From Camillea tinctor (lineage: Eukaryota; Ascomycota; Sordariomycetes; Xylariales; Xylariaceae): 64,000 bases of DNA. The DNA lies in the NCBI GenBank assembly GCA_022578605.1, contig MU394052.1, positions 1,054,001-1,118,000 of the forward strand. The letters run 5' to 3'. This document shows, piece by piece, positions 37,485 through 47,195 of the stretch (positions within the stretch are counted from its first letter, which is position 1; each line of letters begins with the position of its first letter). Under the pieces are notes generated by a model. That model was not told the DNA's origin. It did not search any database and worked only from the letters and a program-made list of their open reading frames with translations. The translations under genes and the position numbers were made by a program.

Positions 37485-38987
37485 CTAAATAAACTGCTTG
37501 ATGGATGGCAGCACGCCGGTGTAGGCAGCCCCGGAAGGAGGCTCCATTCCGTACATGTAGTCGGCCCACCACTACGAGAGGAAAAGAAGGGAGAGTTAGT
37601 TAATGATGTTCCACGTGTGGCTTCTAAGAAGAAGAAAAAAAGAAAGAAAGGAAAACTCACCGGACCCGCACCCCACCAGAGCCAACCGGTCCAGACGTCC
37701 GAGTTGTCCTGCATGTAGGAGAGCATGCCCTGCAGGGCGGCGATGCACTGGGCGTTGGCGCCCCCGGCCGTCTCGCCCAGGATGCCCTTCTTGCCGTTCT
37801 GCTTGAGCCAGGCGGTGGCCTCGGCGAGGCGCTCCTGGCCGATGGTCCCGGACACGCAGTTCGGGCTCGTGCCCGATCCGTCCGAGTCCAGGTACTGGTG
37901 CATCTCGTACACGAGCTTGTCCTCCGGGTCGGTCAGCTGGCCCATGCCGGTGGCGGTACCGCTGGATATCTGCGGGAGAGGGGGGTATTGGTTAGCGTAT
38001 AGGAGGAGGGGAGAAGGGGGGGAACGAACCCAGTGCCAGGCACCCGTCCACGAGTTCCCCTCCACGAAGATGTACTGCGAGGTCGCGCCCGCGCCGCGAA
38101 TCGCGTCGATGGCGGCTTGGTTGAGGCTCGCGACGAGCGCGTTGTCCTCGTCGTGGAACTCGTTGTTAGTGTCGAAGATCACGTTGTCGTTGCCCGCGTA
38201 GCGCTCCGCGACGCGGCCCCACCACGCGCCGAAGCCGTCGACGTCCGTGATGATCTCGTCGTAGTAGCGGCCGAAGTTGTGCGGGTCGATGACGGCGTAG
38301 GAGCCCCTGGGGAGAAAGGGGGGAAGGGAACGGCTCGTGAGTGGATAGATCGCGGATGCGGGAGAATAAGGAGGAGGGGAGGGGAGGGGGTGGAGAACTT
38401 ACTTGCCGGTGATGAACTCGACGATCTAGTGTGGAGGAGGTCCTTTGGTTAGTAACGGATCTCGGTATCCTTTTCGCAGATTGGACTCACGGTGTCGAGG
38501 CTGGATGCATAGGTTTGGTCAATGGCACCCGTCAGTTGGTTCGGGACGAGACGTTCCCTGGAACCTTCGGTTAGCGAGTAGTTGAGGCTAGCTTAGACAA
38601 TAGCGAGGAAGAAGGGCGAAAAGGAGAGAGAGAGAGAGAGAGGCTAACATCATTATCGGGATACGGAATGTGTTGAATCCTTGGTTGATCATGGTCTTCC
38701 CCCCTCTTCATGTTAGCGTTCCAAATTGTCAAGTCAAGCCCAGCTTGGACACAATGAAAAGTAGTCGTCGGTGGAGTGGGACTCACCGTGATAGCGGCCT
38801 GGTCAGGCCAGGTGTAGTCCTTGCCAAGCTGTCCGGGGATCGCCAGATTACCGAACTCGGCTCCCGATTCATTGACGCCGGTGAACTGGAAGCCGCTATC
38901 CTGCCGCTTCCGGTTCGATGTGGGCTTGGGTGCTGCTACGGCAGCGCCGGCGAAGGTGGCGGCTACGAGCAAAGCGCTAAACTTCAT
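37485..38987 (-). CDS. Secreted GH5 endo-beta-1,4-glucanase
   Basis: Seven exons: 38987-38787, 38695-38649, 38557-38491, 38425-38403, 38306-38030, 37969-37661 and 37571-37485. They join in phase to 336 residues. It hydrolyses internal beta-1,4 bonds of cellulose outside the cell. There is a signal peptide ([18 protein letters not shown]) and a dibasic KR at 27-28 that suggests Kex2 processing before Gln29. The (beta/alpha)8 catalytic domain follows. The general acid/base is in DTNNEFHD (Glu near 162) and the nucleophile in GILGETAGG (Glu near 271). The NNE form resembles Aspergillus EglA-type GH5 (subfamily 5) enzymes. No CBM1 or linker is present, so it is a bare catalytic module. Exon 4 is only 23 nt. 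A (TC)n tract lies in intron 2. Confidence 0.95.
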
Positions 38988-40010
38988 GTTGCTGTTTCGT
39001 TCTATCTGTTTACCTTTTTTTTTTTTTTTTTTTTTTTTATGTATTCACAATATCCGTATAGTTTGAGTGAGGTTGACTTAGAGGGTCAACTAATTAGGTA
39101 CCTTTCTTCCTTCTTTATATTCTTGTGCGTTCAATGGGCCCGATGCCCAGGCGGAAGCCATGATTCCGTTACACGTATAAATGCGTGGGCAGCTTGATGG
39201 CAAGAGCTTATATGCTAAAATACTTGACCTAGGGTATATGTAATCGGGAAGACAAACTGCAAACCGGTTACATGCGTGACGACAAACAGATCGATCTGTG
39301 GGATCCAAGCAAAAAGGAGGTCGTCTTCTTGCGGAGTAATAGCCATGATTGCAGAGTATTCGAAATTATATTACTTGGCCACTATGCTTAACATTCTTAA
39401 TTCTCAGTACATGGTAGTCTTTAAGATAGATAAAAGAGGGAATTCCCCAAAGCCTAGAAGGTCATTGCTGCTTCTAGGGGGGCGGGGGATAGCTCTCCGG
39501 TTTAATGAGCAGTTCTCTCTTTTTCTCTTCTTTCGATGCAATTTTGACATAGAAGATGGAAGAATGATGAAAGCGGCAGAAAAAAAAAGTCGGGGTCCTG
39601 GCAAAAATGATATTCGTTACGACGTATAGGGGATAGTCCCGGGTTAAAGTAGAGGCCAGACCAAAGGACCCTAGACCTTGCCAGACAAGCCAGATTTGGC
39701 GGTACATCCTAAAAGGGGAATCAAGGTGAAAGCTTATTGGTTGTAGAAACACTCGGATGTGCCAGCTGTAACCGACTATAGAACTTAAAAAATTGTTGGA
39801 GCGGAATAAGTCTTAGTCCGGTGGGTGGATTAGTAATGTTCAAGTTCCTCGTTAGACCCACGGCCTTGGCTCGTGGGGTGTGCATGGATCAATTTACATA
39901 AGTACCAAATCGAATTGAGCTGAATTGATGCGACCAAGTGAAGTTGAAATTGAAGCTTCCCTCTCCTACGATTCGGTAGCCATCCCGCCAGCCGATTATA
40001 GATCGCCATC
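38988..40010. other. Divergent upstream region of the GH5 and uS19m genes
   Basis: The GH5 leader contains a 24-T run at 39015-39038 (24 A on the coding strand) just upstream of its start codon. The rest is ordinary intergenic DNA with no gene. Confidence 0.5.
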
Positions 40011-40535
40011 ATGCAGCCCACGAGGTGCCTATTGAAGGGCCGCTCCGTCTGGAAAGGTAAGAGTATAATATTCGAAAAGAAGAAGAAGATATGACAGTTT
40101 AGCAGCTAACAATCTTTTCTTTTCTTTTGCGACACAGGACCTCACATCGTCCCGTAAGAAAAACACCACCAAAAACCCTCCATACGAACATTCCTCATTA
40201 GATTAATACCATTCCTCTGCAAAAAACAGTCTCCCCATCGTGCGCCCGGCCTCTGGCCAGCCCATCCGGCCGATTCGCACGCAAGCCCGCGCCGCCACCA
40301 TCCTGCCCAACTTCGTCGGTCTCAAGTTCCAGGTGTACAACGGTAAGGTGTACCACGAGGTCACCATTACCGAAGATATGGTCGGGCACAAGCTCGGAGA
40401 GTTCTCCCCGTGCGTATTTCTACCTACTCCCGTGAGACGAGAAAATCTCGAATGTTTAAGCTAAAACTTTCCCCCTTTGCGCTCTTCTTTTATTTTAGGA
40501 CGAGAAAACCGTTCATCTGGGCGAGATCGAAGTAA
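40011..40535 (+). CDS. rsm19: Mitochondrial small-subunit ribosomal protein uS19m
   Basis: Four exons: 40011-40056, 40138-40153, 40230-40409 and 40499-40535. They join in phase to 92 residues, the usual size. The protein binds 16S-type rRNA in the head of the mitochondrial small subunit. The uS19 signatures are [36 protein letters not shown] and the terminal [11 protein letters not shown]. Exon 2 is a microexon of 16 nt that encodes the conserved GPHIVP core; without it the frame breaks. The N-terminal [11 protein letters not shown] is short and basic, as is common for this family. Convergent with TAF10. Confidence 0.93.
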
Positions 40536-41176
40536 AGGAATTAATAGGCGGGAGAGCATAAAAATAGGGCAAAGAAGGGAAGGAAGAAAAGAGCGAAGAA
40601 GTTAGAAAGGAAAAGACACAAGAGTCCTGGCGTTCTGGGTATTCGAGGGCAGACGTTTCCCAATCACCACATCACAGACGACACAGTCTACTACCATCCG
40701 ATGTAAATACGATATTGCAAAAAGACATCATCTACACTTAACGAAATCTTTCGGAAAGTAGATAAAAAAAGAGAGAAAAAAAAGAAATAAACCAGAGGTA
40801 TCATTGCTATAAACCCTTAAGCTAGCTACTGCTTTCCCTTCCCTCAATACGAGAGGAAGGGAGAGAAAACCGACAGGGAAAAAAGGGGGGAGGGGAAGCC
40901 TTTGTATGCGGCTTATTCTTTATACATGTAGGAATCCTGCTTTCTAGTGGGATCATAATAACTTCCCCTATGTGTGTGTGTGCCCTACTCTCGATCCTAA
41001 GCCTGCCTGTGCAAATAGTAAAGGGGAAGAAACAAAAAATCCAAGGAAAGAAAGAGCAAATCGTACTCCATACGCCATTACGTATTCCCTTTTCCCCAAA
41101 CATGAACTTTTTCTTCTTCTCTCTTTCAGGAGGTAAACCGTCTTTTCGTGATATCGTTTTCGTTTCGAAAAGTCTC
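40536..41176. other. Convergent 3' regions of rsm19 and TAF10
   Basis: 641 bp with purine-rich runs (40730-40790). No gene is supported on either strand. Confidence 0.5.
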
Positions 41177-41809
41177 TTATCGGTAGAACTCGCTCCTCTT
41201 GACATTAACGCCGTACTCGCCGACGGCCATACCCAGATCCTCCATGGTGAGCACGGTGCGGTTCTGGCTGCCGCCCTGGCCGCCGCCTCCGTAGCCGGCG
41301 CGCTGGATGCCCAGGGGCCCGCCGCGGCCTTGGTCCTTGCCGCCCGCCTGCGCTTGACCGGGGACGGGTATACCGGCGGCGGCGCCGAGGTTGCCCATGG
41401 GGTTGTTGGCGCTCGTGTTGGACGCCCGGATCCGGCTGTACTGGTACGCGTCGGCGGCGACGTCGGCGACGAACTTCTGCACCGCCAGCGCGATGAGCCG
41501 CGCCAGCCGCGGGTCCGTGTGCGGCGGCGGAGGGAGCCCGGCTTTCGTCATGTAGTAGTTGGTTACGGCGTCGGGGATCTAGGAAGGTGAAGGAAGGAAT
41601 GCGGTTAGCGAGGGCGATGGAGGGGACGCGTCGGGAGGGGCGCGGATACATACGATGGGCGCATATTCATCCATCTTGGCCAGAAACTCCTTCAAAGAGG
41701 TGTCCTTCCGCGGCGGCAGCTTGGCCTCCATGGGTTGTGGGACATCCTCCTCGTTCTGCTGTGAGGCAGGAGGGGGCACCTGCTCGTTCTCGCTCGGTGC
41801 GTTGGCCAT
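41177..41809 (-). CDS. taf10: TAF10, shared TFIID/SAGA subunit
   Basis: Exons 41809-41654 and 41578-41177 join in phase (intron 75 nt, GTATGT...CCTAG) to 185 residues. TAF10 is a histone-fold protein in both TFIID and SAGA, pairing with TAF3, TAF8 or SPT7 family partners. The N-terminal ~35 residues are acidic and Pro-rich. The histone fold starts at [19 protein letters not shown] and continues through [19 protein letters not shown] and [12 protein letters not shown] Gly/Gln-rich loop ([11 protein letters not shown]) precedes the conserved C-terminal [19 protein letters not shown] helix. The C-terminal half is GC-rich. Confidence 0.95.
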
Positions 41810-42938
41810 TTCTTTCCTTTTTCTTTGTCACGTCCGTTTAGGTTGACGTCGACGACGAATTGTACGGGGGGATAGCTAGCTGCAATGCCGCGACTCGGTG
41901 AGACGGTCGCAATCACTGCAGGCGCAAATGCGCAGATCGTTGCTGGGGATCCGGGGTCACGAAGCAAGTCGCTACGAAGCGGCGATGTATTGGGAGGATA
42001 TAATCTAGTCTCAACTGGGGATTATCAAATACGGCCTGCTAAGTTAGATCAATTGCGTCGATTTCATTAATACGTTGCAACAGTGCGGTTGGGGGCGTTG
42101 AAGCGTCCGTTTTGGCAGTAGTTGAAATGACGAAAGAACGTTGGCTGAGGCGGAAGCGCGTGGAGGTGTAGAGGTGGTGGTGGCAGAATCAAAGGCGGTA
42201 AATTATAGTGGGTCTTTCACGTGCGCAAGCTTTTGATAGTCTCTTCTCTCTCCTCCAGTTGTCAAGGATTAATTAAGTAGTACCCCACTAACTTTAAATA
42301 CTATCTATACATATATTGAATCTGCCAAGTTGGTATTGCGTGATACTATAATGCTAGAACCGGAGGCAGCCCCTGTATAATCGCCAGGTTCATTTTCGTC
42401 TTTATTATCATTAGGTTAAACGAATCCTTTAGACTCAATAGACGAATCCTATCCTACTAACCTAGGTATTCTATAGGATACCGTACATCAAAGCCACCCG
42501 ATCTACAACCTATTCATGTGGTTCATCTAGGCCCAGCTGGAGTATAAGCATCACGCCTATATGGTAAGAATAGATCCTATGCTGCTCTGCTAAATATAGC
42601 CGTAATGGTGGTAGCTTGTCCTTCAGACTCCGAACGTAAACAGTTCGACGACAGTTTTCTTTTTAGCGTCAGTTTCCCGAAGCCTTATCATGGGACCTTG
42701 AAGGATTGGGTGCTAGACTGTGGTAGATGTATCGAGCATAGTAAAAATACCGCTAAGGGGTGATATAATAGCAGCGCTAGGATTAGGCGCTTCCGTAGTG
42801 ATTAATAGCGTCGACATATCTGCCAAGTGTCCTCCGCCTCGAGATATTCGAAGTGATAATTGAGAGGCAGACGGCATGATTTTGACAAGCAGGGGTGTTT
42901 GAAAGTAGCTTGCTATAAGAGGAATCCCCAGGAGCTGT
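41810..42938. other. Intergenic region between CTF8 and TAF10
   Basis: Promoter of TAF10 and 3' region of CTF8. A CACGTG hexamer lies near 42218. The open frame at 42713-42973 on the minus strand only extends past the CTF8 stop in another frame. No gene. Confidence 0.45.
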
Positions 42939-43403
42939 TCAACCGCCCCCCACCGGCTCGGGTCGTTGGCCAAACATCAGCTTGTACTTGATGATCTCGA
43001 CTACCTCAAGGTCTTCTTTAGTAGTCTCGGAGCCCATCCCGGTCATGTCTACATCCTCTCCGGGTTGTGACCTTTTGCGCACAATGGCCATGGCGCGGGG
43101 TAGTTTCTTGACCTCCCCGGTCAGTCTTTGGTGCTGCCCCACGTAGAGATGGACTCGCTTCATCCAAGCGGTGCTGGAGGCATCCTGGGTTTCAGGGTGG
43201 TATTCTGGGAACGTGATGCGACCAATGTCAAGCTCTTGAGTATTTATCTCGCCACCGCTTTCATCTACTTGCGGTAGGTTGATAGTTCCTTGGAGTTCCA
43301 GTATGGCTAAGCCGGAAGGTGTTTGTACAAGCTGAGGAAGGGGATTGCTCTTTGGTGTCTCAATCCTCTTAGGTCGCGGGTGTAGTTGAACGGAGTCAGC
43401 CAT
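42939..43403 (-). CDS. ctf8: CTF8, subunit of the alternative clamp loader Ctf18-RFC
   Basis: A single exon of 154 residues starting MADSVQLH. Ctf8 joins Dcc1 and Ctf18 on RFC2-5 to load or unload PCNA at forks and supports sister-chromatid cohesion in the nucleus. The family motifs are the central LAILELQGTINLP, the KRVHLYVGQHQRLTGEVKKLP block, and the end EVVEIIKYKLMFGQRPEPV. No intron is seen; length is normal for the family. It is divergent from eS6, and the start codons are 465 bp apart. Confidence 0.9.
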   Translation of the reverse strand: MADSVQLHPRPKRIETPKSNPLPQLVQTPSGLAILELQGTINLPQVDESGGEINTQELDIGRITFPEYHPETQDASSTAWMKRVHLYVGQHQRLTGEVKKLPRAMAIVRKRSQPGEDVDMTGMGSETTKEDLEVVEIIKYKLMFGQRPEPVGGG

Positions 43404-43868
43404 ATCGAAAATTCCAATAAATCTGAATATAAATAAATCGTGGGTGAGGTAGATGAGCTTAGTTGTAATTACATTAGCTAGAATTTGGTATGTAGGTACC
43501 TAGGTAAGTTAAGTACTACATATAACTAACTAATTGCTACATCCCGGCCCATATAAAGAAAAGACGCGCTTAAACGCGCTTACGGAATTTCTCCGGAAAA
43601 GAAACAGAAGCACGTACCACAATTACTCTACTTAGTCCCGCTAGCAGCTATTGGCTCGTGCACAGAAAACCCTACTTCTAAGTAGTCCCCACTTCTCTCT
43701 CCCACCTGCGAAATTTCGGATTAGGCGAAAAAAAAAATCCACACAACAACTTTGAACTGCTTCTTTTTTTTTTCCCTTTTTTTTCTTTTAATTATTCCGT
43801 TCCCACGATTCGGCTTTCCCTTCAACTAACCAACAGCACAAAGTCGATCGCGACAGTCAACCGCAGAG
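43404..43868. promoter_or_regulatory. Bidirectional promoter between CTF8 and eS6
   Basis: 465 bp between divergent start codons. Contains long T tracts (43763-43797) just upstream of the eS6 leader, as is common in highly expressed fungal ribosomal-protein genes, and TACCTAGGTA words near 43496. Transcription from both sides is inferred from gene order only. Confidence 0.5.
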
Positions 43869-44951
43869 ATGAAGCTTAACATCTCCTACCCTGCCAATGG
43901 CAGCCAGAAGTTGATCGAGATTGAAGATGAGCGAAAGCTCCGAGACTTCATCGAGAAGCGAGTGCGTTTTTCCCTTCCGAATCTATGTTATAAATCTGTT
44001 GGGTTGAACGAGGATCGGATCAACAACAATTCTAACATAGCATGTCTTCAAAAAAATTAGATGGGCCAAGAAGTTCCCGGCGACAACCTCGGCGATGAGT
44101 TCAAGGGATACATGTTCCGCATCACCGGCGGCAACGACAAGCAAGGTTTCCCCATGAAGCAGGGTGTCATGCACCCGACCCGTGTCCGACTCCTCCTCTC
44201 CGACGGCCACTCCTGCTACCGACCCCGCCGCACCGGTGAGCGCAAGAGAAAGTCGGTCCGTGGCTGCATCGTCGGCATGGACCTGTCCGTCCTCGCTCTC
44301 TCCGTCGTCAAGCAGGGCGAGAACGACATCCCCGGCCTGACCGACGTCGTCCACCCCAAGCGCCTCGGTCCCAAGCGTGCCACCAAGATCCGACGCTTCT
44401 TCAGCCTCAGCAAGGATGACGATGTAAGTGACCAACCGTTCGTCGTCATCACCTACTCGGTCGTTGCTTCTGCGGGATGAGAGAGAAGAATCCCTTGCAA
44501 TGAATACCACCGATGTAGAGTCTGAGAGGAACTCGAAACAAGAACCCCCCAAAGAGGAAGAAATTCCGTGAAAGGAAGGCAATAGTTGGCTAATGGTTTG
44601 GAATTCTCCGCTGTGTGTATAGGTTCGCAAGTACGTCATCCGACGTGAGGTCCAGCCCAAGGGTGAGGGCAAGAAGCCTTACACCAAGGCTCCCAAGATC
44701 CAGAGACTGGTTACTCCCCAGCGTCTCCAGCACAAGCGCCACCGGATCGCGCTCAAGCGCCGCCAGTCCGAGAAGGTCAAGGATGAGGCCGTACGTTACA
44801 GCAAACCCTCCGCAAAGTTGATAATATATATCCATATACTAATTGTTACCAACAGAACGACTACGCCCAGCTTCTGGCTAAGCGTGTTGCTGAGGCTCGT
44901 GCCCACAAGGTCGATGCCCGCAAGAGACGGGCCAGCTCCATGCGCAAGTAG
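43869..44951 (+). CDS. rps6: 40S ribosomal protein eS6
   Basis: Exons 43869-43961, 44061-44423, 44623-44790 and 44856-44951 are all in phase 0 and give 239 residues, the normal length. It starts [20 protein letters not shown] and carries the eS6 blocks [31 protein letters not shown] and [15 protein letters not shown]. The C-terminal helix ends [10 protein letters not shown]. It keeps the two adjacent serines (235, 236) that are targets of TORC1/AGC-kinase signalling in yeast and other eukaryotes. A structural protein of the cytosolic small subunit. Codon use is strongly biased. Confidence 0.97.
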
Positions 44952-45678
44952 ATGCGTACAGGCGTTCGGTCGGTGTATCAGGTTCTTGCATTTCGGCATT
45001 AAGTCATGGCAAGGGGCATGAAGGGATGGCTAAAAAAAAAAAAAAAAAAGATGGCGACATGAAAAAGGCCTAGTTTAGCTTGAATGTAGTCCCCGGGACC
45101 CTTCCCTACAAGGAACCAAAAAATGAGATTCAAGATTCCCCAGACATGATTTCAGTTTATATGAATATATTTATATATGTAGTTCTTTGCTTGCTATTGC
45201 TGTATGTTTTGTTCCCAGGCTATCTATATCTTATCTCGTAATCCATCATCATGCATTCCCCGACCAGGACATCACCCACACTCCTAATCTATATTGACCT
45301 CGAATTCTCTGGTCTCTCTGCCTCTCTCTACAATGATTCATATGCAATCTGATACCGTTTCTTTTTTCTTTTTTTTCTCCTTTTGCCGTCAAGTCCAGAT
45401 GCAGCAAATTCCCGAAACGCCAACAGAATATACGATTAAAAGTTTAGGGGAGAGGAAGAGGTAAAGGTTATAAAAATGTTCCGTCTTTCCCTCCTCCCTC
45501 CTCCCTTGTCCCCCCCTTTTTCGTTAAATAATAATAATAAAAAGTTGATAAACAGAGGTTCCCCAATGTAACCTATATCAAACAAGCCTCCCGCTTTCTC
45601 CCCTGATCTCAGGCCGACTAAACTCTGCCATCGCTGGCCACTTCTTTTTCTTTCTCTTCTGGTCTAATAGGGTATTGT
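44952..45678. other. Convergent 3' regions of eS6 and PRPP synthetase
   Basis: 727 bp with an A run at about 45032-45048 and pyrimidine-rich stretches. No gene. Confidence 0.5.
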
Positions 45679-47195
45679 CTAGGCGGGGGCGTGGTTGAAC
45701 AGGAAACTATAGTGAAATGTCGTTAGTTGAGCGGTTCTGCCTCCTCCATTGTATAGAGAAGAGTATGTATGTGCATGTGCATGGGGCAAGAGAGAAGAAA
45801 GGACAAAAAAAAGAAACATACCTGACGCTCTCTCCGTTGTGGGTGCGGCGGATGGCCTCGGCGATGGTGGGGCTGACGTCGATGACGCGGAGCTTCTTGC
45901 AGAGGCGCTCCTTGTCGCCGAGGGGCACGGTGTTGGTGACGACGATCTGGCTGAGGTCGCTCTTGTTGAGGATGTTGATGGCGTCGCCGCTGAGGATGCC
46001 GTGGGTGACGACGGCGATGACCTCGCGGGCGCCGTGCTCGCGCACCGTGGCCGCGGCCTTGGCCAGCGTGCCGCACGTGTCGGCCATGTCGTCGACGAGG
46101 ATCGCCACCTTGTCCACCACGTCGCCCACGAGGACCATGCGCCCGACTACGTTGGGCCGCGGGCGCTCCTTGTGGATCAGCGCGAAGCCGCGGTCGAGAC
46201 GGTCGGCTATGGATGTCGCTCTATAGGAAAGAAAAAAAGGGGGGTGAGGGTTAGCAATTATTTGACTTTCTTCCCCCTAAACTTGGCTCTGTTCTTCATT
46301 CCTATATTTCACTCTCACCCATCCACACTGCCTCCTTCATAGGAAACTATAACGGGAAGATTTCATAGACATCGCCTTACCTCTTGGCACCACCGGCATC
46401 CGGGCTCACAATGACATATTCCTGGCCCGCGAGGTTCTCCCGAATCCACCGCAGCACGCTCGGCTCGGCGTACAGGTTATCGACGGGCACGTTGAAGAAA
46501 CCCTGTATCTGGGAGGCGTGCAGGTCCATGGTGATGACGTGGTTGCAGCCGGCGGTCTGCAGCATGTTGGCGATCAGCTTGGCCGAGATGGGGGCACGGC
46601 TCTTGTCCTTCTTGTCCTGTCGCGCGTAGGGAAAGTTCGGTATAACGGCGGTGATGCGTCGCGCCGAAGCCGTCCGACAGGCGTGGATCATGATCAGGAG
46701 CTCCATGAGTCCGTCATTGATGTCGCCCGGGGCGGTGGACTGGAGGATGAAGACTGTGGAGAGCAGACGACCAGGTGTTAGAGATTTGGTGCAGGCAGGT
46801 AAGCAAAATGAAATTCAGTATTGTAAAATGCATACCATCTTCGTCTCGTACGGATTCGCCTATGGTCACGCTGGTTTCCTGGTTTGAATAATTCAAACTC
46901 ATGGTTTTGGCGATCTGAATGCCAAGCCTGTTGAGAGACGCATTAGTCGTGTTAGTTAGAAGTTGGGTATGACCTCGCATCGCAGCTCTTTTTTGTTTTG
47001 CATTTGGAGTTGTTTTGTTTTTAAACCCAAACAAAAAAAAAGAAACACCATAAAAGATAGAGAGTGAGATCTTAGAAGGAAGGAAAAAAAGAACTGAAAA
47101 TAAATTAAAATGACGTACCGGTCTGCGACCAAGCTGGCCAGTTTCGGATGGCTATTGCCAGTGAGCAATTTGATCTCGTTCGCCATATCGCCCAT
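45679..47195 (-). CDS. prs: Ribose-phosphate pyrophosphokinase (PRPP synthetase)
   Basis: Five exons: 47195-47119, 46927-46836, 46753-46381, 46220-45822 and 45706-45679. They are in phase and give 322 residues. It makes PRPP from ribose 5-phosphate and ATP for purine, pyrimidine, NAD, His and Trp synthesis in the cytosol. Motifs seen: N-terminal [12 protein letters not shown], the catalytic flexible loop [25 protein letters not shown], and the PRPP-binding signature [11 protein letters not shown]. It lacks the long insertions of yeast Prs1 and Prs5. An in-frame ATG at 47186 (MANEI) would give 319 residues and is equally good; I took the first ATG (MGDMANEI). The last coding exon is only 28 nt. 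Confidence 0.93.

Noticed and set aside
42713..42973. Minus-strand frame of 86 residues overlapping the CTF8 3' end
   Set aside because: Different frame from CTF8, no family features, and CTF8 already ends at its conserved RPEPV terminus.
44470..44530. C/D-box snoRNA in the second intron of eS6
   Set aside because: GGGATGA and CTGA are about 45 nt apart, but the C box has a mismatch and the flanking stem is weak.
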